This document shows positions 28,101 to 38,627 of a DNA stretch of 64,000 bases, piece after piece. The DNA is taken from NCBI RefSeq assembly GCF_000002995.4, contig NW_025062475.1:682001-746000 (forward strand), in the 5' to 3' direction. The notes beneath the pieces were generated by a model. That model did no database searches. It was given only the letters and a program-made list of their open reading frames with translations, and had not been told where the DNA came from. The stretch comes from Brugia malayi (taxonomy: Eukaryota; Nematoda; Chromadorea; Rhabditida; Onchocercidae). The first letter of the stretch is position 1. Each line of letters begins with the position of its first letter. The position numbers were made by a program, and so were the translations under genes.

Positions 28101-30201
28101 TTTTTTTGCAAATAGTATGTATTATTGCTATAAAAAAAAAAAAAAATTAGAAATTAATTTTAGGTGGAAGAAAATTAAACAAATAATTTGCAATATTTAT
28201 GCGTAATCATACGATAATTTATTTGATAATAATATAAATTAAATAATTAAATTGTCATTTAATAATTATTTTTTAATTATTTAATAATTCAAAGAGATGA
28301 CATATTTTTATTATTTAAATTTATTATTTATTAATATAATATAAATAAATATTAGGAAATGGATGGCCACAGATGAAATTGTTTCCATATTTTGTTTCGG
28401 AAAATGATATTTTACAATTATCAGATGATGGAAAATTGATAATATTAAAGGCAGTTACACCTGGAATCTATGATTGGCTTGGTATAAGTTTAAAATTTTT
28501 TTAAAAATTTTTTCTTTTTTCCTTTTTGTTTTTAAATTTTAGAAAGATTAAATTACTTTTTGAACAAATTAGAAGGAAAATTTTTAATAAAATAAAAATT
28601 TTAGTTTGAATTATTCACACGTAGAAGTGAAACGACTAAAATGATAACACATCTTTTAAGATGATTAAATTATTTTTAGAATAAAAATTTCAAAAAAAAA
28701 AATGAATAAATAAATAAAAAATGATTTCTTTTTTCACTTCAAAAAATTAAATATATTTTTTTTTAACTTTTTCAAAAATAAAAATTTTTTTTTTTTTTTT
28801 TTTAGTAATAGCATTAGGAGAAGAAAAATTGATTGATTGGACATTTGTTCATCTAAGCGTAATTGGCACTAATCAATATCCGCCACGAATCACGTCATCA
28901 AATTGTGGTAATTTAACAATACGTGAAAACGTTGCTGCAAAACATCTCACACGTATTTATGCATGGGATGAAGATGCTAGCAGTGATAATAAAATTTTTT
29001 ACAAAATAGTCGGTGAGTATCTGATTAATTTAATTATTTATTTATTAATTATAAAATATACTTTAAAAAAAAAAAAGTCCATAATTCATTTCTTGAAATT
29101 TACAAAAGATATTAGCAAATATTTTTTAACATCAATTCTAAATATGTTTTCCTGAACATATTTTAAATTATTCGAATTTAATAAATCACAGATATACTTT
29201 AAATTATTCGAATTTAATAATTCACAGGTATTTTTTAAATTAATGGAATTTAAAAAAATCACAGGTGTGTATTTTAAATTATTAAAAAAATCACAGATAT
29301 ATTTTAAATTATTCGAATTTAATAATTCACAGATATATTTTAAATTATCCAAATGAAAAGAATTAAAAAAAAGAACAAAATTTTTCAATATTAAATAATA
29401 CATTTTTTATTGTCTTAATTATCATTTTCTTGATTAATTAGCTGGAAATGAAAATTCGGCTTTTTTCCTCAACTCTACCACCGGATTACTATCATGTCGT
29501 GAATTGGATCGTGAACAACAATCACAATATTTTCTCGTGATCACTGTTGAAGATCAAGGCATTCCAAATCGTGCTGTAAGTTATATAATGTAAAAAAAAA
29601 AAAAATAATTAAAATAAATTTCAAAAAATTTAAATTATTCTCTAAGTTTATTATTGTTTTTCGTTTTTTCAGGATACTTGTGCATTACGGATTACAGTAA
29701 CGGATGAAAACGATAATGTACCTGTTTTTAATGATAATAATCCGACATTGATAGAAATTGATGATAATAAACGAGTTGGTGATATATTAGGAAGGTAAAT
29801 GACAGTGACAGAGAGAGAGAGAGAGAGAGAGTTATTCTATTTGCTAAAAAATTTTAAAACGAAATAATTTTTAAATGTGAATAATTCCTAATTTAATAAC
29901 TTTGCTTTTTTTTTTTTTTTTTTTTTTTTAATCAAATAAATCAAAAAAAAAAAAATAATTCAAAAAAAAAACGAATAAATTTTTTGCTTTTTTTTTTTTT
30001 TTTTTTTTGAAAATTTTTTTTATATTTAAATATTTTGTTCAAAAGAAGCAAATTTTTTCTTTTTTTTTTCATTTAAGACTATCAGCAACAGATGATGATG
30101 AAGGTTCAAGTGGTAAAATATTATTTAGCATTATTGAAGATGCTAGTGGTTTGTTGGATATTCGTGCTAATACCGGCGAAATTATTTTTGCTAGGTTTTT
30201 C

Positions 30202-30232
<31 letters not shown>

Positions 30233-33200
30233 ATTTCAATTTATTAAATTTTCATGATAAGAGAAGATAAATTGATAATATGAGAATTAACAAAGAGAAT
30301 GAATGTAAGAATGAAATAATTTATTATTTGCTTTATTTTAGAGATTATCCAACTTCACAGAATGAATATACAATTAAAGTTAAAGCAGAAGATCAAGGTA
30401 TTTCACGAGTATTATCATCAGAATTAAACATTAAACTTCATTTAATTCGATCTAAATCGGTGATCAAATTAGACGAACCACAATTTTTAAGTGAACATTA
30501 TTTTGGTTTTATTAATGAAGGTGAACAACGTGGACAATTTGTGCTTCAGGTATTTGCTATAAATCAAATTATCACTTTATCACAAAAAAAAAAAATATTA
30601 GAATTTAAAAAAGAAAAAAATGTAGTTTATATGAAAAAAAAAAATCAGATTAACAATATCATTTCAATCAATTTTTGAAAAAAAAAAATGTAAGTTTGAT
30701 ACATTGAAAAAATAAGCAATTTAGATTAATCAAAATTTTATTTCTTTTTTTTTTTTTTATCTTTCTTTTATTTTTTTCTTTTTGAAATAAAACTTTAAAA
30801 ATTTCCTTTCTTTTCCCATTTTGTATCTAAATAAATTGTTGATAAAATATGCTTATGATAATATATAATAATAACATATCATATGTATACATGCATAAAT
30901 TTTCAATAATTTATTTTTAAAATTTTATAATAATCATAAATAATAATTACAAAAATTAATTTGCATAAATATAATTACAAATAAATAATTTACAAGAAGA
31001 AAAAAAAAAATTTTTTTTTGTTGAAAATTATTTTAGATTCGTAGCTCAGATCGTTTAACAGAAGATGCACCATTATCATATAGCATTATCAGTGGTAATA
31101 TGGATAGAGCATTTGATATCGATGATAACGGACGTATAATAACCACTCAACAATTAGACTATGAAATTCAAAATATTTATGCGTTGAAAGTGATCGGAAC
31201 GAGTAATGTAATGAAAATATCTGAAACAAACATACATATAAGAGGTTTCTTCCTTCTTTTTTCTTTAAATTTTATTTTAAATTAAAAATTATTGCTGTTA
31301 AATTAATTCTTTCCTATTTAAATAAATATATTAGAAAATTTATGTTAGATTATTTTAGTTTATGTATTATTATTATTGATTTTTATATTTTAATTATTAT
31401 TTTATATGCATTATTAGCATAAAATAATTTTAAAATTTTGATAATAATAAATGTTAGTCAAACATATAATAATAGTGAATGAGTTGAAAAGAATAAATGA
31501 AAAATTGAAATTAGCCAATATAATAATATTTTTATTCATTCGTAAAAAATTCAAATTATCATTTCAAATTAAAAATTTTTTCAAAGTATTTTCAAATATT
31601 TCTATGAATTATTCAAAAAAAATTTTTTTTTTGAATTCATTAATTAATTTTAAAAATTGATTGTATTTAGTAATCAATACAAACGATAATGTTCCATCAT
31701 TTCCAATACTAAAAGATGTGAAAGTACTTGAATGTTAGTCATTGTTTTAACTTTTTTTTTTCTATAAAATTTTGCATTTCCTTTTTTTTCTTTTATTTAT
31801 TTTTTATTTAATTAATAGTTAGAATGAAATGGAAATTTTCAGAAATTTAAAAAGTAAGTTTTTATTTACTAATTTTTTATGCTACAAAAATAAAAAGTAT
31901 GTTAAAGTATTATACTTTAAATAGTTAAAATTAGCCACGATAATATTTTTGTTCATTTGTAAAAAAATTCAAATTATCATTTCAAATTAAAAGTTTTTTT
32001 TTTCAAAAGAATTTGAATTTCTAGCAGCAACGTATGGTACCTTGATAGGAACAGTAGTAGCGACAGATGTTGACATTGATACACAATTGGAATATAGTTT
32101 ATTATCATCCAATGATCTATTCGAGATTGATCCATTTACTGGAAAAATATTTCTAATTCAAAATTTGGATTATGAAAGTGATAAGGAGCATATAGTTCAT
32201 ATTCAGGTATCACTTATTATAATTAAAAATAATTGTTAATTATTAATTTAAGATAGATGTATCATCAAATTAAATGTTTATTGCACTAAAATAATAACAT
32301 TCAATGTGATATAGTTATGAAAATTTAATTTTACATTATTCAATTTAATTTGAAGTCTTTTTTACAGGTAACAGACGGTGATAATACTTCAAGTGCTACG
32401 TTACGAATAATTGTGGTGGATGTTAATGATAATGCACCACAATTTGAACAACAATTTTATCTAATTAATATTGTAAAAAATATTGAATTAGATTCGGTAA
32501 TTGCTAAAATACATGCAAGTGATCCGGATACAGGACTTGCTGGAACAATTCGCTATGAATTAGTTCTAGATAACCAGAAATATTTCAGGATTAATCCTGA
32601 ATCAGGTACAATTATTGTTATATAGGAAATAATTTTTACATATTCGAAATGAAATTTCAAATGGTTTATCTAGCTAATTCATCTTTAGCATCTGATGGTT
32701 TAACATTGATTTATTGCTCAGATCAAATAAAATTTCAGGTGATCTATTGATAAATGGTAAATTAGAAGATCAATCAACATACTATCTAATGATTCATGCA
32801 TTTGATCAAGGTAAACCAGTGCAAAGTTCTGCTGTTGCTGTTCAAATTAATGTTGGAATTGACGATTACAATCGAAAACCCATACAATTCACTAATGAAT
32901 CATTCAAGTTTGACTTTTGAATAATTTTATGCTAATTCTAGCCAGAAATTATTAAGCACTGAACTTAATGAAATATTTCAAGAAAAGCTTTCCGATTTCA
33001 AATTCCTTTCATCATTTATGTAAAAATAACAATTTAACATTTGAAAATGCAGCAAAGATCATATTTCAATCTGTTTTCAATCATGGAATAATTTAAATTA
33101 ACTTAACTTCCAGTTTTACGATACCAGAAAACATACATCCATATATTGAATTTGGTAAAGTAACTTTAATAGACGAATTACCAGTATGCACATCACTGCG

Positions 33201-36200
33201 AATTCAAAATTTTGAATTTTCCAATATTTTTGGTATCTCCCGTGATGGTTCAATTTTTCTGAAATATCCAGTTGATGCTGAATTTAAGAGTGACTATGAA
33301 TTCTTGGTTAGTGCTATTTGTTAGATGTTTGATTATTAAAAACTGATGAAGTGAAAAGTTTACGTGTAAAACTTACATCATGAAAAGCGTCCAGAAATAT
33401 CACGTGAAGTAATTTTTAGGTTGAAGCATCGTCGCCATATGCAACGTACAATTCATCCGTTAAAGTATACGTGAAAGTGATGGACTTAAATGATAATGCG
33501 CCATATTTTATTGAAAAAATGGATGAAATAACAATCAGTGAAGGAATGATAATAAATGAAGTTTTGGGAAGGTATGTCATACGTAACTTTTACTTTTATT
33601 TAGATATCAGAGAGTTTGGTGATAAATTTGTTCGATTAATGCTTTTACAGAAATCTAAGCATAGTTCACGCATCACTGTAATACCATAACATTAACAGTA
33701 CGTATTACAGTAACAGCAGTATGGTAATACCACGTATATGGTTGAATCATAATGTCAGATATTACCATAATACCATAATATCATGTATTATGACAACGTG
33801 ATAATACCACGTATACGGTTAAATCGTAATATCAAATAATACCATAATATCGTATGATACGATTATACTACTATAACATTATTTATTCTGACAACGTGTT
33901 AATGCCACGTAGACGGTTAAATCATAATGTCAAATATTACCGTAATCCCATAATATCATGTATTATAACAACGTGATAATACTACGTATACGGTTAAATC
34001 GTAATGTCAGATATCACCGTTATATCATAATATGTATCATGGCAGTGTGATAATAGCAACATGATAATACTACGTATACGTATCACGGTTAAATGACAAT
34101 GTCAGATATTACCGTAATTACCGTACTGATAAAACCGTAATACCATAATATCATTTATCATGACAATATGATAATATTAAGCATACGGTTAAGTCAAAAT
34201 ACCATACATTACCGTAATATCACAAATCATAATATGTATTAAGTAATGTATGTTATTACTTTGTAAAAGAAAAAAAAGATAAAAGATAAAAACTTTGCGA
34301 AATATATATTTTATGAATAGTAAAAACTAATCAATTTGATTCATTGATAATGTTTCACCCATTTACATTTAATTGAAATTTTTTATAATCATAAACAAAT
34401 GTTATATTTACAAACATCACAAATAGTTTGTCATTAGGAAGTTCAATTTTAATTTTATTGTTTCAATTTTTCATAAAAAATGATGTGGAGTAATTTTGAT
34501 ATAAAATGTTAGCAATGATAAGATATAAATTTTAGTTATTTTAAGTACAATTATATAACAAATTGAACAAATGAAATTATTATATCATATTGTCAGATTT
34601 GTGGCTGTTGATAATGATAGCGATGATAATGGACGTATTTCTTATCAAGTGTTATCTGGAAATAATTATGGAATATTCAATTTGAATAGCTCTTCGGGAG
34701 TGTTATATCTCGAGAAAAATATTGACATTGAAGAAATGAATTTCAATGATGCTTTAGATAATTTATTAATTGCTGCTATTGATAATGGCATACCAAGTCG
34801 ATTAAATTGGACTTCAGTTCGAATTAATTTTAATTCTAATTTTTCATCAGCTACTGCTCCATTTTTTATCGTTTCACAATACGAAAGAAGTATATTTGAA
34901 AATTTACCAAAAGGAAGTATTGTATTACATTCAAAAGCTGTCAATAAATTAGGCCTACCTGGTGATAATTGGATTTATACAATAACAGATACCAATGAGG
35001 TAACTACTTTTGTACTTAAATTACTAAAAAAAAAATTTTTTTTTTCACTTTCCAAATTTATTTTATCTCTGAACAAAATTATTTTCAGTAAATTCATAAA
35101 TCAAAAAATTACGATTTTTATTTATTTATTATTTTTTTTTTTTTTGAAACAATCATTTTTTTTTTCATTATTTATCTGAAATTTTACTTCGTTTTTTTTA
35201 TAATTACTTAATTATATGTTATTACTTTAGTCATTTGTATGCAACAAAAGTACTGGCCATATAATACTTAGCAAAAAATTGGATTTTGAAATGCAAACAA
35301 AGTATGAATTCATCCTGAAAGTTCATGATAATCAAAATCGATCAGCGATGGTATCAGTTCGGATCCGAGTTCTTGGCATTGATGAATATCCACCACTTTT
35401 CACAAAAACTAATTATATCTTTCAGGTTAACCATTATTTATAATCTATTAATTAAATATTGCATTTAAAATTTAATTTTATCTGCCTAATTTTAAATTTA
35501 ACTTTATCATTTATCAATTCCAAAGATAATTTACAATAATTAATTCTCCTCGTATTCATTTCCAACTGATGTTGTTAAATTATAGTAGTATATATTTCCT
35601 TCCAAAAAATAAAAATGAAAAACAAAAACAAAAATGAAATCATTGATTTAGAAATAGCAAAGAAAAAAAAAAAAAACTTAAAATGAAGCTTAAAATATAT
35701 ACACTGAATAGAGAGTAAATTTTGAAAAAAAAAAAAAAACACCTGAAACGAGTAAATATTTAAAAAATTTGCATTTTTAATAAAATGTCGGCAACTTCAA
35801 AGCTATATTAGATTTCGAGAAATTTACAAATTGGCGAATATATTGGTGTTGTATCAGCAATAGATCATGATTCGGGTATAGATGGTATTATCAGATATGA
35901 AATACAGGGAAGTGCATCGCAATATTTAAGTATCGATTCAAATACAGGACAAATTATATTGTCACATCAATTTCCACACAGGTACTGATGACAAAAGATA
36001 ATTAGAACTTTTCAATATATTCTTTATCAATTTTTAAAATTTATAATTTTCATAAATTTTTTGATTCATAAAATTTTCTAAATTACTAATTTTGCTTATG
36101 TATTAGCATATGAAACATTTGATAATATGAGTTAAAAATTTTTGATGATTGAAATAATTGAATAAATTTTAGAGCAAATACTAATATTACAAATGATGAA

Positions 36201-38185
36201 TTCATCGTAACTGCTAGTTCTAGTGCAAAACAAACTTCTCGTACTAAAGTAATTCTTCAGGTGGACTTTTTAAATTTTTATTACTTAAAAAAAATTAAAA
36301 AAAAAAAATTTTTTTTTTTTCAATACTAAATTTTTTTCTTGTTGAAATTTATAAAAATTTACATTATGGCAATTTTTTTTTTTTACTCTTTTACTTTAAA
36401 TTAAGTAAATTTGAAAGTAATAAAAAATGCAATCAAATATGAAATAAATTACTTTTCAGATTGGTGAATTTTTACCGCGTGATGTATTTTCAACGAGAAA
36501 AACTTTAACAATGACCCAAAGTTTGACCATTGGCTCATTATTATTACTTTTTGTCCTACTAATTACTCTTATTGCATTGGTCATCAATATGAGAATAAAA
36601 AATCGTACAAAGTCAAAAAAAATGGTAAATAAATTTTCACTTTTTTTAAAGAAAAAAAAAGAAGGAAAACTTTTTTTAATTCTATTATAATTGAACGAAT
36701 AATTTTGTATGAAAACAAATTAAATGAAATTTTTTGATAAAAAATTTTTGATTCTTACTTTTTGTTTAGTTTTTTAGAATTTTTGTAGGTAAAATATGCT
36801 ATGAAACTTGTGTAAAATTCTTATTTTATTATTTTACAAATGATTAAGAAGAATAAACTGAATAAATTTAATTAAAATTTGTCGAATTAATAATTAGACA
36901 AAATGATAAAATGAAATGAGAAAGTCTTATGAGAGTGTAGTAGTAGTAAAATTCATTAATAAACAATGCTTAATTAATTCTAATTCTTAATTAATTCTAA
37001 TTAAATTCACAAAGAAGTATTTGCTTAAAAGATTTTTTGTTTTTTTTTTTTTAAATACTTAAATTTTTTCCAATTTTTAAACATTTTACAGGTACATAAT
37101 AACAAAGGTAATTTTACGGTGATAAGAAATACGAATGAGTCATCGCCACGTTTTCAAAATGAAACACAAATTGCTCCACTTCCATCTTCATCATATACCA
37201 AATTTAAGGTATTACTTTTTACACCAATATTTTCAATTTTTCACTTTACTTACTACTATTTATCATTTACTCTAAAGTAAACGTTTATTCACGTTTTTAC
37301 GTTTACAGAATTCTTCCATAACTTCCACGCATCTCAACAATAATACTACAAAAATTCTATATAAACCGTAAGTTTTACTTTTGATGAAAAAAATTTTGAA
37401 ATACAAAAAAAAAAAAAAAATTTACATTTTACAATGTTTAAAATTTAAAATTGTTATGAGTAAATATTTTTTAAGAATTAATTTCAATTTAAATATATTT
37501 TCTTCAGACCAATAGAAACACAAATGGGAAATTATTCCATCACATATTCAATGCCTGATTCCGGTATTGATCCGGATGAGATATCAGTGACAAGTTCAGT
37601 TACTGATTATCTTAATCAAGTTGGTGTAACACCAAATAAGGTAAATTATTCATTGCTATCGGTTAAAGATTATATGTTTACAGCTAATTGATATTCTTAT
37701 CAGAATTATAATTCAAATTAATAAGCAAAAATGATAAAAACTAGTTCATTTGTTTAAATCAAATTTAAATATTCCAATTTTTCATTTTCCACCGTTTTGC
37801 AGTATTTTGAATCAAATCAAGGCACATCCAGAGAGTTTTTTATGGATTACAAAAATGATGCAAACAACGATCCGGAAATTAGTGAATTAATTTATGCTAA
37901 AGTTGATGAAATTTTAAGTCCGGCAAACCGGATGAATGCATATTTCACATCAAATAATTCAATTAATATTTCATCATTTAATGTTAGCTTTTTAAATTTC
38001 TTTGATAAATATATATTAGGATAATAATGAATTAAAATTAAAAAAGTATTTCTAGACTAATCCAATATTTAATTCCAGGCTAATCTAATACTTAATTCTA
38101 GGCTAATTTGATTAGCACTGATTCAGTACCTTCATTTCGACCGCTCAGTGAACTTTTATTGGATATGAAGAAGCAACAACGTTGA
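2334..38185 (+). CDS. cdh-1: Dachsous-type giant cadherin, 50 exons, complete
   Basis: Type I membrane adhesion protein, predicted to act in heterophilic (Fat-Dachsous-like) cell contact and planar polarity. Fifty exons joined at GT/AG sites keep one open frame of 8,511 nt, giving 2,836 residues. Seen in order: a signal peptide (hydrophobic LLIIIIISL, residues about 6-14, Cys about 19), a run of about 24-25 cadherin repeats with DxNDNxPxF linkers and LDYE/LDRE strands, one membrane helix at about residues 2612-2633, and a tail of about 200 residues. There is no EGF or laminin-G domain before the membrane, which argues for Dachsous and against Fat. The tail holds PDSGI followed by an acidic stretch, and it ends with SFRPLSELLLDMKK, resembling the vertebrate Dachsous tail as I remember it. 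The C. elegans Dachsous is called cdh-1; that symbol is used here by class, not by an alignment. Exon coordinates are given in the four segment entries. Individual splice sites are hand predictions. Confidence 0.88.
2505..2838 (+). repeat. Tandem triplication of the exon 1 end with its splice donor
   Basis: The sequence GATAATAGTGGTGAAACCGA and the following AAAAGTAAGTTATTAA recur at 2505, 2659 and 2811 (periods 154 and 152), with most of the intron start copied too. Only the first copy is the real exon end; the other two are exact donor duplicates inside intron 1. Confidence 0.92.
2839..4491. other. Cadherin intron 1, remainder
   Basis: A+T-rich intron DNA with loosely repeated segments around 2870-3350 (the GATATTAAACTTTTTTGAAG type block recurs near 2970 and 3170) and long homopolymers. 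No exon fits between exons 1 and 2: their phases and the cadherin strand order join directly. Confidence 0.65.
4681..5105 (+). repeat. Intronic 30-bp minisatellite beginning at the exon 2 donor
   Basis: About 14 units of a 30-bp (10-codon) repeat close to TTAATTTACGTTAACTATGC plus TAACATTACG start right at the donor GTACGT of exon 2. Because the period is a multiple of three, the exon 2 frame stays open through the array to 4914, which makes the exon look longer than it is. One half-unit interruption occurs near 4893. Confidence 0.92.
5106..6795. other. Cadherin intron 2, remainder
   Basis: A+T-rich, with a (CT)n tract at about 6293-6313. A GC-richer patch at 6420-6535 (GGGCGGAAGAGTGACAC and GGACAAGGTGACATTTATGT) stands out and has no plausible exon frame. 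Confidence 0.6.
7862..8727 (+). repeat. Tandem array with 83- and 90-bp periods in cadherin intron 4
   Basis: TATCCCT(G/A)AATATGATACTT recurs at 7881, 7964 and 8047 (83 bp apart); a related form, TTTTTCCTAAAAACATGATA, recurs at 8171, 8261 and 8351 (90 bp apart) with further diverged copies to about 8720. Units are rich in ATTGATTA and in TTTATCAGTAATTGATTA, which contains the GATA-factor site ACTGATAA on the minus strand. Confidence 0.9.
11163..14072. other. First part of the giant cadherin intron 9
   Basis: No exon is supported. Composition is a little less extreme than elsewhere between about 12280 and 12960. A (GA)n tract of about 36 bases lies at 13148-13183. A 55-bp duplication (GATTAGTGATAAGACAGTAA) lies at about 13443-13520. 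Confidence 0.6.
14073..14078 (-). terminator. OSCP1: Poly(A) signal candidate of OSCP1
   Basis: AATAAA on the minus strand, about 93 bases after the OSCP1 stop codon. Confidence 0.45.
14171..18999 (-). CDS. OSCP1: OSCP1 (organic solute carrier partner 1 / NOR1 family), complete, nested antisense
   Basis: Nine exons on the minus strand, in transcript order: 18999-18922, 18684-18506, 17726-17558, 17286-17212, 16948-16739, 16401-16324, 15852-15747, 15542-15409, 14302-14171 (stop 14173-14171). Joined they give 1,161 nt and 386 residues, close to the vertebrate length (about 380). Recognition is clear: N-terminus MSLKCMPLLILNVGSEMIYI, then LFKPQYICSK, SMDKLYALMTMTYKYQ, LLNFFQDLRVNISLF, DDGRFILFP, PPGMIRYFDSDGK, LGCNMY, GFELSLFTDEMEEQ, and a C-terminal LLDEAA block. 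These match OSCP1 blocks in order. Family knowledge: OSCP1 was described as a modulator of organic-solute transporters and is linked to cilia in other animals; its biochemical activity is unclear. An acceptor-like TTTAACAG ends 4 bases before the ATG, so spliced-leader addition is possible. The whole gene lies inside intron 9 of the cadherin, on the opposite strand. Confidence 0.94.
15895..16145 (-). repeat. Minisatellite in OSCP1 intron 6
   Basis: About seven units of roughly 33-37 bp near AAAATTTAAATTCACTAAAA plus ATTTATTT fill most of the intron between OSCP1 exons 6 and 7. Confidence 0.85.
17895..18500 (-). repeat. Tandem repeats in OSCP1 intron 2
   Basis: Diverged units of about 60-70 bp containing ACAAATTTCAATTATTTCAT and AAATTGTGAAAT occur about eight times and end beside the donor of OSCP1 exon 2. 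Confidence 0.85.
19000..19326. other. End of cadherin intron 9, upstream of OSCP1
   Basis: Only about 330 bases separate the OSCP1 start from the next cadherin exon, so the OSCP1 promoter must lie here or overlap cadherin exons. It contains a GA-rich tract at 19174-19222. No TATA box is clear on the minus strand. The cadherin acceptor is TTTTTAAG at 19319-19326; the nearby TTTACAG would break the frame. Confidence 0.55.
19327..27199 (+). CDS. cdh-1: Cadherin gene segment B: exons 10-25 (middle EC repeats, several degenerate)
   Basis: Exons: 19327-19504, 20089-20258, 20932-21099, 21300-21413, 21539-21688, 21799-21972, 22283-22531, 22921-23136, 23592-23811, 24129-24312, 24710-24792, 25019-25214, 25798-25888, 26052-26280, 26574-26755, 27078-27199. 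The reading frame resumes exactly where exon 9 stopped (SGTCLLK then VTANNSCGNESNVQYSL). Canonical linkers: DVNDNLPIF (exon 11), DSNDNAPIF (15), DINDNKPEF (16), DVNDNSPLC (18), DINDHQPQF (25). Between exons 18 and 25, about 400 residues lack a clean DxND motif, although the spacing still suggests cadherin folds. The exon 12 donor is uncertain: GT at 21100 or a GC donor at 21088, both in phase and differing by four residues. Exons 19-23 are the least conserved and their borders the least secure. Confidence 0.8.
19663..19693. promoter_or_regulatory. Perfect palindrome with UGCAUG motifs in cadherin intron 10
   Basis: Arms ATGCAGCATGCATTT and AAATGCATGCTGCAT (15 bp each) flank a single G at 19678. 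TGCATG occurs on the sense strand at 19682 and again at 19696, 178-192 bases after the exon 10 donor. UGCAUG is the binding site of RBFOX splicing factors. Confidence 0.6.
20452..20780 (+). repeat. Intronic 36-bp minisatellite (nine units) in cadherin intron 11
   Basis: Units close to AACGTGATTTACGTGAAAAA plus GATATTAATAGATTTT; the period of 36 keeps a frame open across all nine units (VIYVKKILIDFN as peptide). Its position between exons 11 and 12 and low complexity make it intronic, not coding. Confidence 0.92.
25335..25793 (+). repeat. GATAAG-rich minisatellite filling cadherin intron 21
   Basis: GATAAGTTTTAAC recurs 14 times, at spacings of about 26, 32 or 40 bp, from 25343 to 25757. Units carry ATGATAAG, a GATA-factor type site, and the array runs up to the acceptor of exon 22 (25797). 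Confidence 0.93.
27440..36260 (+). CDS. cdh-1: Cadherin gene segment C: exons 26-44 (distal EC repeats up to the membrane)
   Basis: Exons: 27440-27594, 27899-28114, 28356-28481, 28806-29012, 29442-29575, 29673-29794, 30078-30194, 30342-30549, 31037-31244, 31671-31733, 32025-32206, 32368-32605, 32739-32907, 33114-33306, 33420-33571, 34597-34999, 35231-35425, 35812-35981, 36173-36260. Linker motifs: DENDNVPVF (exon 31), NTNDNVPSF (35), DVNDNAPQF (37), DLNDNAPYF (40), with weaker ones in exons 27, 29, 33, 38, 41 and 42. Typical mid-repeat strands include LDREQQSQYFLVITVEDQG (exon 30) and LDFEMQTKYEFILKV (42). Exon 41 (403 nt) is the longest and exon 35 (63 nt) one of the shortest. Exon 35 lies between two similar intronic segments. 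Confidence 0.82.
29157..29350 (+). repeat. Minisatellite in cadherin intron 29
   Basis: Five to six units of about 32-37 bp close to ATATTTTAAATTATTCGAAT plus TTAATAATTCACAG; each unit contains TTCACAG or ATCACAG, an acceptor-like string. Confidence 0.85.
33660..34250 (+). repeat. Diverged tandem repeat in cadherin intron 40
   Basis: GATAATACCACGTATACGGT followed by TAAATCGTAATGTCAGATAT recurs imperfectly (for example near 33801, 33897, 33972 and 34061) with ACCATAATATCATGTATTAT blocks between. It is GC-richer than the flanks and made of short palindromic words (ACGTATACGT). Confidence 0.85.
36460..38185 (+). CDS. cdh-1: Cadherin gene segment D: exons 45-50 (membrane helix and Dachsous-like tail)
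   Basis: Exons: 36460-36624, 37092-37208, 37309-37367, 37508-37640, 37803-37982, 38102-38185. Exon 45 encodes the membrane span, LTIGSLLLLFVLLITLIALV (about 36523-36585), followed by a basic stop-transfer stretch (NMRIKNRTKSKK). The tail is rich in Ser, Thr and Asn. Exon 48 carries MPDSGIDPDEISVTSSV, and exon 50 ends with DSVPSFRPLSELLLDMKKQQR before TGA at 38183-38185. These two motifs recall the PDSGI and C-terminal FQPLASVFTE-like blocks of vertebrate Dachsous (from memory, not aligned). Exon 50 uses the last of three near-identical acceptors 23 bp apart; only this one gives the long conserved end. Confidence 0.85.
38053..38110 (+). repeat. cdh-1: Three tandem 3' splice sites, 23 bp apart, before the last cadherin exon
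   Basis: TTTCTAG|ACTAATCCAATA, TTCCAG|GCTAATCTAATA and TTCTAG|GCTAATTTGATT end at 38055, 38078 and 38101. The copies are a 23-bp tandem duplication. Only the third leads to the conserved C-terminus; the first two enter another frame and stop after about ten codons (ending NSRLI). Confidence 0.85.
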
Positions 38186-38223
38186 TAGATTATTGATATA
38201 TCATTTTGTTTTAATTTTAATTT

Positions 38224-38229
38224 AATAAA
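38224..38229 (+). terminator. cdh-1: Poly(A) signal of the cadherin gene
   Basis: AATAAA lies 38 bases after the stop codon; a second ATAATAAATTG follows near 38247. Confidence 0.6.
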
Positions 38230-38627
38230 ATTTTACTTTTGTACAAATAATAAATTGACAATTTCAAGTGTAATTTAAAAATTAAAAGTAAATTATAGGT
38301 AAATTTGAAAAAAAAAAAATTTATGTAATTATAATTTTCAAAATTTTATTATCAATAATGAAAAAAAGAAAACAATTTTTTGCACTTAAATCAAAAAAAA
38401 AAATCACAATAAATTGCTTCTGTTTCCCAAAATTTATAAAAATTTATGTTAATTTAAAAAATTTCAAATTTGTTTTGTTTTGTTTATTTGTTTGTTTTTC
38501 TTTTTCTCTCATATTTTTATACGGGCAATACTGTATTAATCTTACATATATATATTTTTTTTCGAAGAAAAAAGAATGTATTAAACAAAAAAGCATAAAA
38601 TTGTTGTAAAAATTAATTAATGAATAA

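Noticed and set aside
2334..38185. Fat-type cadherin
   Set aside because: No EGF or laminin-G domains lie between the last cadherin repeat and the membrane, and the tail has Dachsous-like end motifs.
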